A stretch of 64,000 bases of DNA, taken from positions 7,344,994-7,408,993 of the forward strand of contig CM055102.1 of the NCBI GenBank assembly GCA_029204225.1. The letters run 5' to 3'. Of this stretch, positions 51,682-62,203 are shown in pieces. Position numbers and translations under genes: made by a program. Under the pieces are notes generated by a model. That model searched no databases and was not told the origin of the DNA. It saw nothing but the letters and a program-made list of their open reading frames with translations. Source of the stretch: Diphasiastrum complanatum. Its lineage: Eukaryota; Streptophyta; Lycopodiopsida; Lycopodiales; Lycopodiaceae. Numbering within the stretch: the stretch's first letter is position 1; every line of letters begins with the position of its first letter.

Positions 51682-53053
51682 TCACTCGTGAAAGATCACA
51701 TTTCCACCATTGACAACTTCTTTGGTGGGAAACAAGTAGATTCTACAATCTTTGCTTGAAGACACTACCATTATTCCTATCATTGAAATAGGATAATCTT
51801 TGGTTTTTACATTGGAATGATCATGCTCAAAGCATGTGGACCCAAAGATTTCCAATACAAATGATGTTTCATCTTTTATGACACTATTCAAACTATTACA
51901 AAAATAGCTATCCATTGAAATTGCTTTATCAACAACAAATGGAGATTTGAAAGCATCTAATTTCATTGTCTTGTCATAAAGAGTACTAAACATTATAGAT
52001 CTTAAAGATAAGCAACAAGTCACTCCATGTCTACTAATACTATCCAACAAGTATTCAAATATAGTAGACTCTCCAATGCTCACCATCCCTGCACGATGCA
52101 CACTTGAATGGAAATTTGCATGCAATTTGATGACTCGGCCTTTGTCTTTGAGGACCTCCTTGTTGCTTGTTGGTGAGGATGTAGATGCCATCAAGAATAC
52201 ATCTACTTCATCCTCCTCCTCCTCATGTGCAAGGTTTCCTTGTTTGTCCTCCTCTTGTGCTCTTAGCCTCTTGTAGCATTCGGATGCCTCCTTTGGATGC
52301 TTCTTCTTTCCATTTGTCTTCTTTTTGCCCTTGAATGAGAAATTGACTTTCTCATCTCCATCCTGCAAGGACAATAAACTCATTCTTGCCTTGCTGTGGA
52401 GCATCTTACACTCTTCAGCCACTAACACACTTTGAAGTTATTATATAGTTGGCAAAGAGTCCTGGATGGCAAAACTTTGGACCAAATTTGCAAAGTCATC
52501 TCCTAGACCATTAAGGACAATTTGTACAAGCCCTCCATCATGAATCTTCTCTCCAATGGAAGCCAACTCCCTATTTAGAGACTTGATTCTAAGCACATAA
52601 TCATGTGCACTCTCCTCACTTCTTCTCATGCTTTGCAAAATCTGAGTTCTAAGCATGAGGATTCTAGAAGTGTGTTAGATTCATAGATTGATTTTAAAGA
52701 CTCCCAAGCCTCTTTAGCACTTTTACATGATGATACTTCTCTCAGAAGGTCATTGCTTACATTCATTTTCACACAATAAAGAGCTAGTCTTGATCTTTTT
52801 TTGTATCTCACTAATTCATGTGCACCTAGAGGTTCATCTTCATCTGCAATCAAAAACTCATAAAGGTCTTGGAGCACACCATGAGTGACTCCATCCTAAC
52901 CTTCCAAATAGCATAATTAGTAGAATTCAATTTCTCCCTAGCTTCTAGAAGGTATGCACCAATAGATCCCATCTTACTAGTGAATTCTACACACAAGAAA
53001 TGGATTTGATTGACTTTGAAACTCACAAAGGTTTCACACTTGTAGTATTTCAC
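51682..53053 (-). pseudogene. copia gag joined to integrase C-terminal part
   Basis: Minus-strand order: KLNSTNYAIWKVRMESLMVC (53053-52850 frame), DLYEFLIADEDEPLGAHEL and EVSSCKSAKEAWESLKSIYE (52877-52626), RRSEESAHDYVLRIKSLNRE (52656-52441), all parts of the UBN2-type gag core. A 248-codon frame (52428-51682) has a Lys-rich gag tail (KGKKKTNGKKKHPKEASEC). Its end, EIFGSTCFEHDHSNVKTKDY to KEVVNGGNVIFHE, matches the copia region after integrase (family: FGCTCFVH ... SRDVIFDE). Protease and integrase core are missing without breaking that last frame. RT is absent. Confidence 0.78.
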
Positions 53054-53335
53054 TCAAATTTGATTTCCAATCCAACAAATGGACTTATAATCACAGTTTT
53101 ATCACTCCCTCACAAACTTGGAATGAAGATAAGATGATGTGAAATCTACTTTCAAACAAATCTTGCCAAGACTCTAGAAAACTCACAAAGGTCTCTCTCT
53201 TGTAGTGTTTCTACTCAAATTAGATTTCTAATCCAACAAATGGACTTATAATCTTAGTTCTAGCACTCCCTCACAAAGTTGGAATGAAGATAAGATGATA
53301 TGAAATTTACTTACAATCAAATCTTGCCAATTTTG
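53016..53335. repeat. two tandem ~160-bp units
   Basis: The block from AAACTCACAAAGGT through AATCTTGCCA occurs twice in tandem (about 53018-53168 and 53178-53332) at roughly 90% identity. It overlaps the gag start and leader of the copia remnant. Confidence 0.75.
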
Positions 53336-54684
53336 GCTATTTTTGGACAATAGAATGACTTAATCTCCCTCATTTTTCTTGATGTACTTTCAAGACTTGT
53401 GAAAGACTTTAATAGGACTTGATTTCAGCCTAGATCAGTTAGATTTCATGAATCAAATTTAAATCTAATCAATGGCACATGATCTTGGTAGATTATCCTA
53501 GGATTTCCATGAAAAATTACATCAAAAGCTCTCGAATTGAATTTACAGTGATCAAATGAATGTAGTGCATTAAATGTTGTTTCAAAAGTGGCCACACGTG
53601 TGAACAGCACGGATTTTGATCCCTTCCAAGTTTGAGATCAAATCCCCTCACCGAAACTTAGCTTCTAGCTCGCCCTCACAAGACTAATTTTTAGCACAAA
53701 AAACTGTTAAAAATGGGTATTAGATCAATGATCAAAGCTCTTGAAGATCACAAGAGTGATTATGCACTTGCTTAACAATGCATCAAAAAACTAGTCAACA
53801 AATTTTGATCTAGATTGGCAATTTGACACACAACAAGCATTGATAATCATAAACAAAGATCATAGACACAAATCCGAGCACAAACGTGTGAAGAGCAGCC
53901 TGCTGTACGAATTAGAACAATGTTTGAAGTACTCAAAGTGTTGGTTTCATGTGGATCACAAAATCAACGTATATAGAGAGTAGAAACTTGAGATGGCCAA
54001 TGAGCTCCAAAAATAATCTTTCTTCTCACTATGGGAGCTTGGAATACATAGCAAAACTCACTTCCTTTGTAAAGTTAGGTGAATTTCTAGCATGTAATAA
54101 GGAAGTTAACTCACCTTTTTTGCCCTAAAATGAAACCCTAGTCTATTTCCTAGAGTCATGCTTGGTAGATAGCTAGTTGGTCAAAATCTCATCACAAATC
54201 AAGGTGTGGGTCCTATAATGTAGGCATGACCACCAAATAGAGATGACCAACTCTCTTGACTCGACCTACCTACATTAGGAGTAGATTGCCACATGGCACT
54301 TTGGCCTTACATGTGTGGAATCCACTTATGTACAAAATTTACATTAGACTACATGGTTTTTGATCAAGCTAGATTTGCCAAATTTTGGCAATTCCTCACA
54401 AATTATGCTAGGCCTTAGCCCCAAAAATAATCTAAACTTACAAAAAAGTGTAATTCCAAATAACAAAATATTCTAGGACTGAGGAGAGGCACAATATCAT
54501 AACAAAATCACAAGGACAATGCGCAACTTAGGAATCCAATGCCATAGGTCCTAGATCCCTTGACAAGCACTATGCCCAACTTATATTGGTGGCCTCAAGA
54601 CTGTGGAATATTCAATTAGATACTAACAATGTTGCATTCATTATTCAATAGTATCACGAAAAGGCATTTACTATTATTAGAGAG
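53336..54684. other. copia leader/LTR region or spacer, no gene seen
   Basis: AT-rich. A minus-strand TGTTAGTATCTAATTG at 54628 could be the outer end of the 5' LTR of the copia remnant, but no primer-binding site or partner LTR supports it. Confidence 0.35.
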
Positions 54685-54741
54685 TATCGATTCAGCGCGC
54701 GCCCTTTGAGTCAAACTTGAAGGGTGCGCGTTGAATCGATA
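54685..54741. repeat. 22-24-bp GC-rich inverted repeat (stem-loop)
   Basis: Left arm TATCGATTCAGCGCGCGCCC and right arm GGGTGCGCGTTGAATCGATA pair along their full length with two G:T positions, plus further TTT/AAG pairing, around a loop of about 10 bases. CpG-rich in an AT-rich background. Could be a transposon foldback end or a transcribed hairpin. Confidence 0.75.
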
Positions 54742-55900
54742 TTAGGGTTTTAAATTATTTTTTTTGAAAGAGCTCGAAGAGAGGTTCGCAACTAAACTCT
54801 ATAACAGATCAAATAATCAATGTGAGAGATTTTTTTTATTACATAAGGAGTAGTGCCTTTCTAGTCCAAGGGAAACTGGTAATTCTCTACTTGAAAGTGT
54901 GATGAATCTTGAAAAATACAACTTTCGAGAGTGAAATAAATTGTAAGCTATTGAATGTATGAAAACATTGTATTTATATATTTGGCAATGGCGTTTTGAG
55001 CAACTTGGGTCCAGTTGAACTTGCACCTCTTCTAGAAGGAAAGCCCACATCCCTCAACAGAAAAACAAACAAAAAGAGGATCATAAATAATAGTGGGTCT
55101 TAGAGTGAAGGAGTAGGTCATGTTCCCATAACATGGCCATTGAATTGCCATAGATGCCACACAACACACAAAGGAGGAGAAAGTGAACTCCATGCTTCTA
55201 ATGCCACAATAATTCAAAGATAAACCCTACTGAGATAATCACAAAGTAACTAGTTAATCTTAACTCATTTCACACTAATTAAGGAAGCAACATGATAGCA
55301 TATACTTGAAACGTCAAACTCTAAGTTAAAGTATATGGTCCTAAATAGAGGGTAAATTCAGCATGCACCTTCTAACATGTATTATACATGATATGCATGC
55401 TCTTCGATAAGATGAAGATGCACGCCTACAAGAAAGCATATGGAGCACTTCATTGTGCATATATCTATTGTGATTCATGTCTAATACTAGCAATAGTGAA
55501 AATTAACATGAATGATCTTGGGAGATCTAGAAATCATAATTTTCAGCACATCGTGTTGAATTTTTGTTTTCAATTCGAACACTTCAACGTGCTCAAATTG
55601 TGATAAGATCCTCACTGATTGAACTTTGGAAAATAGCTCTAAAGTAGGCTCAATTCTCTTTGATGCCTCATTGGAGATCTCAATTCAAAAACTAGTTTTT
55701 CTTTGAATGTTTTCAAGATCTCTATCTCCTCAACTTTCAAGTTTGTTCCTTTCAATTCAAACCATATCTTGGATAGTTAAATGGATGCATGATTTGTATC
55801 AACTTCGAAATAAAGGAAAAATTCAATTACTCTAAGCCCTCATGAAACTAGGGTCGTGTGCTGATAATTACTTTGCTCACATGTGTCAATATATGATCTG
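54742..55900. other. intergenic spacer, no gene seen
   Basis: AT-rich, no recognisable domain or repeat. Confidence 0.5.
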
Positions 55901-57370
55901 GGCTAGTTTAGGCATGGGCAATATCCTTAGGGCAATACCCATACTAGGGAGAAAAAAAGTCGCACATGGTATTAATCTTATCCATACCCAAGGTGGAAAT
56001 AATGACAAATGTCCCTAAATTTTTAATTTTTTTTTGTATGTTTTTATTGAAATATTTTTTTCTTTCAATGTATCTCTTATTTATTTGGGTCTATTTCAAC
56101 GTGTAATCAAAAGCTTGTATTGGAGACACATTAATTTAGTTGCCCCACTTTGACACATGAAGAGCGCATGGGTTCAATGCTACGTTATCATGGCAATAAC
56201 TCTCCTCTTTCCAAATCCATCTCATTCAGCACTTGCAAATTTGGCAAGGACTGGAGTGCATACCCATACTATGCAGAAAAAAGAGACCATTGCACATGGT
56301 ATTAATTATCTCCATACCCGATGTGAAAATAACAACAAAGGTCTCTAATTATTCTATGCAATTTTTGTATGTCGTTGTTAAAATGGTTTTTTTTTTGCAA
56401 TGTAGTTCTTGTTTTTTGTCAGGTAATCAAATGCTTGTAAATTAGCAACACATTAATTTAGTCCACTTCAACAAGCAGAACACAGGTGTTCAATGATATG
56501 TTATCACGACAATAATTTCTCTCTTACAAAACCCGTCTCATTCATTTCCTCCCCCACCATCACAAGACATTGACAAGTTGACATTGGACCACCCATCGCG
56601 CAGGCCCCTGGTGTTATTTAAGCTATTCTATTACTGCCGAGATGACATAGTTGCAGAGTGGGGTTGCCTTGGCTTGCGCATTTGCGGCCATGGCTGCTCA
56701 TAGCTCACCTCTTCCCATGTTCTACCCAACCAACGATCAGGTTTATGTGCCAATTCCTGAAAGGCCAACACCACTGGGTGCGATCTTGTCAGGGTATTGA
56801 GTTACTAATGATTTAACAAAAAACATACAAAGACAACAAAATGATAAGTAAAAGAGAATCAATTTCTTACATAAAATAACTGTATATAATGTATCAATGT
56901 CATTCGAAGCCGCGACACCACTTTGGTGCCCAACATAGAGAGGGGACAATGTAGTTCTTGTTTTCTGTAAAGTAATCAAAGGCTTGTAACTTGGCAACAC
57001 ATAAAAACATTTTTTCCTTTTTCATGGAAAAAAAGGAGGTGCCTCCCACTACAAAATTTGGCAGAAAAAAAAAAGGAAGTTTTCATGTCGAGGAATGCCC
57101 ACCTCCTCGGCCGTTCCATCGGGGATGGGCCTTCAGCCGAGGGTGCCTTCCAAATCAGGCACTCTCGGTCGAAGGCCCTTCCCCGATGGAACGACCTATG
57201 AGAGTGACCGTTTTCCCCATTAATTTTGTTGCCCCACTTTGACACGAAGAGCAAATAAAGTGGGTTCAACTCTACGTTGTCATGACAAGAATTTCCATCC
57301 TGCCAAACCGTCTCCCAAACCGTCTCATTCGGTCCTTACAAATTTGTCTGGTCTAAAAAGTAGGGAATAT
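55901..57370 (+). repeat. degenerate triplicated ~310-bp unit with insertions
   Basis: Shared words in the same order: GTAATCAAA(A/T)GCTTGTA, ACACATTAATTTAGT, GCCCCACTTTGACAC, GGTTCAA...CTACGTT(A/G)TCATG, CAAATTTG. They occur near 56105-56245, 56425-56540 (weaker) and 56970-57350. Between unit 2 and unit 3 lies unrelated sequence, and unit 3 is itself split by the hairpin at 57109-57196. Function unknown. Confidence 0.55.
57109..57196. repeat. 40-bp inverted repeat with 8-base loop
   Basis: The arms 57109-57148 and 57157-57196 are complementary at 35 of 40 positions, loop TCCAAATC. The size and near-perfect pairing fit either a plant miRNA-type precursor foldback or a small foldback transposon. 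It interrupts the third copy of the surrounding repeat. Confidence 0.8.
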
Positions 57371-57479
57371 TTCAATACGAGGACCCCATGGCATGGTAGC
57401 ATATTGCAATACCCACCAGCCATGGGTCGTCTGAAAAAGATGAAAAGAGCTTCTGGACACATGAGTCACGTATAGGACG

Positions 57480-58150
57480 ACCTGCCACGTAGGCGTACAC
57501 AGGAGGGGGGCTCAGGACTCAGAATGTGGACGTGAAAGGCTGAAAGCTTGAAAGCCGTTGTGGCCGTTGCGTTCTGAAGGGCAAAAATAAAGGGTGAATT
57601 CAGCTATACGGATTCAAGTACAGGTCCGTGACTGGTCCAGCCATACGGTATGATGACGCCAATGATATTGTGCCACGTGGAGGGACTTTTTGTCCTTTCC
57701 ACGTTTTCTTTGCTGGAAGTGAACGCACCCTCTCGTCCACAAAATAGACTATCTGGTCTGGTGAACGGGCAAGGGGGGAGCTTTCTGCCACGGGATATTC
57801 TGTGCGCCATCGCTTGGATCCTCGCCACGTGCTCAGCTTTCGCACCCGAGAATCCTAACCATCCGTTGTAAACGCGTGGCAAGCTTTAAGAGCCCATGAT
57901 ATAATCCAACGGTGAGGAGTTTCGGATACTGGGGTGTCGCTAAGGAACCAGATCTGGAACGAGGCGATTGATTCAGAGGAACGGAATATTTTACGCTGTT
58001 GTAGCGGTTAGATTCTGGCCACGTGTCATACAGCCAAATGGATGATTTTGAATGGTGGATTAGACAAGCGTGGCAAGATCTCAATGGTGGATTACACAAG
58101 CGTGGCAAAATCTGAATGGTCAAGGGTTAGTTTATACAGGAGCGTGGCGC
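57480..58150 (+). promoter_or_regulatory. G-box/ABRE cluster and GCGTGGCAA repeats
   Basis: CCACGTGG at 57673-57680, GCCACGTGC at 57824-57832, CCACGTGTC at 58019-58027 and CCACGT at 57485-57490. Between and after them, GCGTGGCAA recurs near 57873, 58070 and 58098, with AATGGTGGATTA(G/C)ACAAG repeated twice. CACGTG is the binding core of plant bZIP/bHLH factors. The nearest gene downstream is the pectinesterase, 1.7 kb away, perhaps through a 5' intron. Confidence 0.5.
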
Positions 58151-58476
58151 TGTTTACTGATCAACAGAGATTAATAAATGCCTTTTTGAGTTACTTTTTG
58201 ATAGAAAGACGCGACAGTGTATTATTATATGATATTTTTCATCTGTCTGATCTTTCGAGAGATTTCTCGTCAGTTTTTTTATGGATTGATGGTTTGCACG
58301 CTTTTGGTCGCCAATTTTGTGAAGGGATTGAATTCTGAGATTTGTTTATGGGAGCTAAGCTAGATTGTCGATTTTTGGAGGTGCGTGCAGTGACGAACTG
58401 ATCGGTTTGGATCCCCCGGGCCGTGCTGTGTAAGATCTAGATTGCACATTGATCCATGGCGTATTGCAGATGCGTT

Positions 58477-58710
58477 GATGATTTATATTGATCGATCTGG
58501 TTCGGATAAGTTTTTGGCTGTCTTCTTGCGTCTTGTGCGTTTGGCGGTATTGCGCCTTGCGAGTCGTGGACGTTTTGAACTTTTCGACTCCTGCTAAGTA
58601 CTGAAATTATTGTCACCTGAACAAGTGCTGACAGATCCTATTATATGCTTGTCTTCGTCTCTAATCAGGCTCTGTGAGTTGGAAAATTGAAGCTCCTTTG
58701 ATGATTTAAG
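58477..58710 (+). repeat. direct duplication, copy 1
   Basis: From GATGATTTATATTGATCG to GAGTTGGAAAATTGAAGCT; repeated at 59053-59262 with about 75-80% identity, including TTGCGTCTTGTGCGTTTGG. Confidence 0.75.
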
Positions 58711-59052
58711 GTGTTTCCATACACACATTAATATTTGTTATCACATAAGAAGGAACTTCAAATGACCTGAATTTAAATTTGGATAATGTTATAAGGAATT
58801 TTATTGGAGTGATACGTAGGTTCCACTGCAACATACGAGATCTCCTTCCGCATGTTCCGTGGTTACTTATCCCGTGGTAGCATTATTTTTATCACGAACG
58901 GGTAATGAGTATCCTCTGTGAAATGGGAGGAATCCACTTAAAATGGCCTCATTAGTTGAGAGGAGGTTATCTGGGACTCTCTCTTGTACCCTTCCTATGT
59001 GAAAACAGCGTTATATTGATCTTTATGCCTCTTGGAAAACTGAAGCTGCTTT

Positions 59053-59262
59053 GATGATTTATATTGATCGTTTTGCTTCTGAATTTTTTTTGGCTATATT
59101 GCGTCTTGTGCGTTTGGAGGTATTGCGATGTGTGAACGTCTTATTTTTTGACTCCCTAATACTGAGACTTCTGTGACGTGAACGAGTGCTAGCAACAGAT
59201 CCTCGTATGCTTGGCTTCGTCTCGAATTAGCCTCTGTGAGTTGGAAAACCGAAGCTGCTTCA
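59053..59262 (+). repeat. direct duplication, copy 2
   Basis: Second copy of the block at 58477-58710, spaced by about 580 bp, in the same orientation and upstream of the pectinesterase. Confidence 0.75.
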
Positions 59263-59743
59263 TGTTTCAGACTTAACCGTAATAGATGTTCTTGCACCAT
59301 CTCACAATAACTTTTCAAGCTCGGATACCATCTTTCTAAATTAGAATCTGATAAACATATTCACCGAAAAGTCCTTGAATCAATCTCCTTCACTCCGGTT
59401 GCTACTTTCATCTCCTTTTGCTTTATATTTTCCTTCCCGGACTGTCCCTTCAACTGTATTCACGTCTGGTCTGCTACGATACATTTTGTCTGACAGCATT
59501 GGTATTGGTGTTTTCTATCCACATAGTTGTCAGATCACCATGCATCTATTCGGCTCCTTAGTACCAAACTCGAAACGTGCAAGAGCATGCTCATGAACGG
59601 AAGAGGTGCTGTATAGGTGTAACTTCTCCATAAGCCAGGACTTGGTTTGCAAATCCAATATTGGCAAATCGTATTCCTGCGTTCCTTTTTTCAGTTCAAA
59701 AACTTCTTGTTTTACACCGAATCACTAGAAGTTTATATCTAGG

Positions 59744-60687
59744 ATGTTGGCAAAAAGTACTCCATTGTACGTCCGTTTCGAAATTTCATTCCTCGCCCTC
59801 CAAACTATTATTTCATGTTTTGCTGCTACTCAATTACCTTGTTCTGTAGCTTCGCATTGTTCATCTAAATCGCTAATGTTCCTGGAGGACCAGAGTTCCT
59901 TCAGGATCGGTAAGGGATCGAGGACAGGCTACAGTAGCAAGAAGCTGGAAAATATTGAAGTTGTGTATGCACTTGAACAAACAGCCAAGAATTTGGAAGT
60001 AGAGCGTAAATCCTTCTCAGTTCAATGCCAAGGGGGAGTGAAGTCATTAAGGGATCCGAATGATTGTCGGGGCAAATCAACGAGGACAGGATCATGCAAG
60101 GACGTTGATTGTTCGGTCGTCAGATCAAAGCAGAGAAGAATAAGGCTCGGTAAAGAACAAGCTACTTTGAAAGGGCTAGGTCAGACCATTAGGAAGGTGA
60201 ATGCTCTGTATGCTAAGAATGCAGGGAGCCAGTCCATAAATCTGGCTCGAAGCCTGAGAAGATCACGGATGCTGCAAACCATTCAGACAGTTTTGGTCGT
60301 GTCCAAAGATGGACATCCTGATCATTTCCCTAGCATCCAGAGCGCCGTTGATGCAGTTCCCATGTGGAACTACTTGGCATGGATAATCTACATCAAACCT
60401 GGTTGGTACCATGAAGCAGTGGTCGTGCCTGAAGGGAAGGACTACATAACCTTTCTAGGGGAAGGGGCTGAAACAACTGTCATTGTATACAACAGGAAGG
60501 CAAGCGAGGTTGGGCCAAATGGAACTGAGTACGGCATATTAAACTGTGCCAGTGTTATCATAGGTGGATCGCACTTCACTGCAAAGGGAATCACCTTCAT
60601 GAATGAATCTCCTAAACCTGATGACATGGATTTTGAATCCCAGGCCCCAGCAATCAGAATTTCAGGCGATAAATGTGCATTCTACAG
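59744..60687 (+). CDS. pectinesterase exon 1
   Basis: 944 bp encoding residues 1-314 and two bases of codon 315. Ends in the ISGDKCAFY segment before the catalytic core. The Met at 59744 is the first in the open frame and is followed by a hydrophobic stretch, which supports this start. Confidence 0.88.
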
Positions 60688-62203
60688 GTATGGCTATTGA
60701 ACGCTAGTCGAACGGTCAGTCTTGAGAACATATCTTAATTTACTAAATAAGTGCAGTTGTTTCCTGATATAAGTACTTTTTCTCTTTATAAACTTATAGG
60801 CTATGACGTTTCTTATATTAAAATATACCAAATAGTCTACAAGGCACACCACCATGACACGCGAGCGGCATGTGATGTTGCACTCTAAATTTTCTGCAAC
60901 GTGACAAGTCCAACACCTGAAGGATTTTGCCAGCATTCTCATAGATTACGAAGTGTTTTAGTTCTAAACATAGTTGCAGAGAGACGTATTCAAGAAAGCA
61001 CTCCTTGATTTTTGTCATGATCTGAATTGCTGAAAACGCTTTCAGTACTTCATTAATGAGAGAAGTTGATTGACTCCATCTTTGTATATTTTATTCCATA
61101 CAAATGCTTTGCGAAGGGAAAATTCATAACATAGTCCCATCCATCGTTTTTCTGTGCAATGGACTTGAAAAGCTTATTATATTCTGTAGAACGAAAAAGG
61201 TAGTCAATCTTGAAGGTCCTATGTTTTTTCTTGACCAATCCGGCGGAAGAGAACATCCAAATAACTTAAGATCTTCTAAGCAAGTGTGTTATTTCGTGTC
61301 AACTGAAAACTATGCCTCGTCTAATTCATATATTCAGGCATCAAGACTAGGTAGTAATGTTCTCTTCAAATTTCTAAGGATTTGATGCAAGTAAGTCTGT
61401 AACTCCAATCCACCTGCAATTTTGCGACACAATTTTGAGGAGACGCAGCAATTAAAACTTCTTGCTGATCTTCGGTTAGTTTAATGTCTTCCAGATGTAT
61501 TTTCCTTGATTCTGATTGTAAGTGGTCATTGCTTGACAGTTGTACTTTTCTGGGTTGGCAAGACACGTTGTTTGCAGACCAGGGTAGACACTACTATAAG
61601 AATTGCAGAATCGAAGGGTCTGTGGATTTCATTCTAGGATACGCAAAAGCAGTGTTCGACAATTGCACCATACATTCCAGAGATCAAGGCTTCATTTCGG
61701 CTCAAAGCAGATGGTGTGACAGTGATTGCATTGGTGCTGGCTCGGCTTTCATTTTTCTCAGATGTAACCTGTCCGGGATTGGTCCAACTTATTTAGGACG
61801 GCCTTGGAGACCATATGCGAGAGTTATTTTTATCGATACCTACATGGGTCCCCACATTTTACCTGAAGGCTGGATCGACTGGCTTACGGAAATGGGACCG
61901 CTGTTTCCTCATGATAATGTGTACTTTGCAGAGTTTGGCAGCAAAGGGCCTGGTTCAAACCCGGATGCCCGTGTTAGTTGGTCTCATCAATTAACGGAAA
62001 TGGACATTATACCCTACTGGGATTGGAGGTCATTCTTGGAGGGGGATGGCTGGCTTGAGGCGCCTCCCAATTTAAAACAGATTCTTGATTCTAATCTTCT
62101 GAGAATTCCTTGGAGTCCGCCTATATCCCAAGACGAGTCTCAACCCATGCATTATCCCCGGAGAAGATGGAAGAATCTTGGTGGTGGGCAGTCTGATCCA
62201 TGA
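59744..62203 (+). CDS. pectinesterase (pectin methylesterase), two exons
   Basis: Secreted cell-wall enzyme that removes methyl esters from pectin. CDS 59744-60687 joined to 61540-62203 gives 1608 bp, 535 aa; the join (CTACAG/GTATGG ... TTGACAG/TTGT) restores AFYSCTFLGWQDTL. A hydrophobic segment near residues 14-35 fits a signal peptide or anchor. Residues 36-180 are basic and Ser-rich and do not look like the PMEI inhibitor pro-region. From about 185 the PME domain has PGWYHEAV (219), QAPAI (Q300), GWQDTL (Q322, D323), VDFILG (D344) and LGRPW (R402, W404). Q300-D323-D344 spacings of 23 and 21 equal those of the carrot enzyme. The intron is 852 bp. An AG acceptor-like site (TTTTTTCAG) 50 bp before the ATG suggests a 5' UTR intron. 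Confidence 0.92.
61540..62203 (+). CDS. pectinesterase exon 2
   Basis: 664 bp from the catalytic CTFLGWQDTL through RPWRPYARVIFIDTYMGPHI to the stop TGA after GGGQSDP. An upstream in-frame ATG at 61484 belongs to the intron; the acceptor TTGACAG/T is the only one that keeps the PME motif. Confidence 0.9.

Noticed and set aside
61484-61539. Upstream ATG in the pectinesterase second open frame
   Set aside because: It lies in the intron; the splice join at 61540 restores the catalytic motif and frame.
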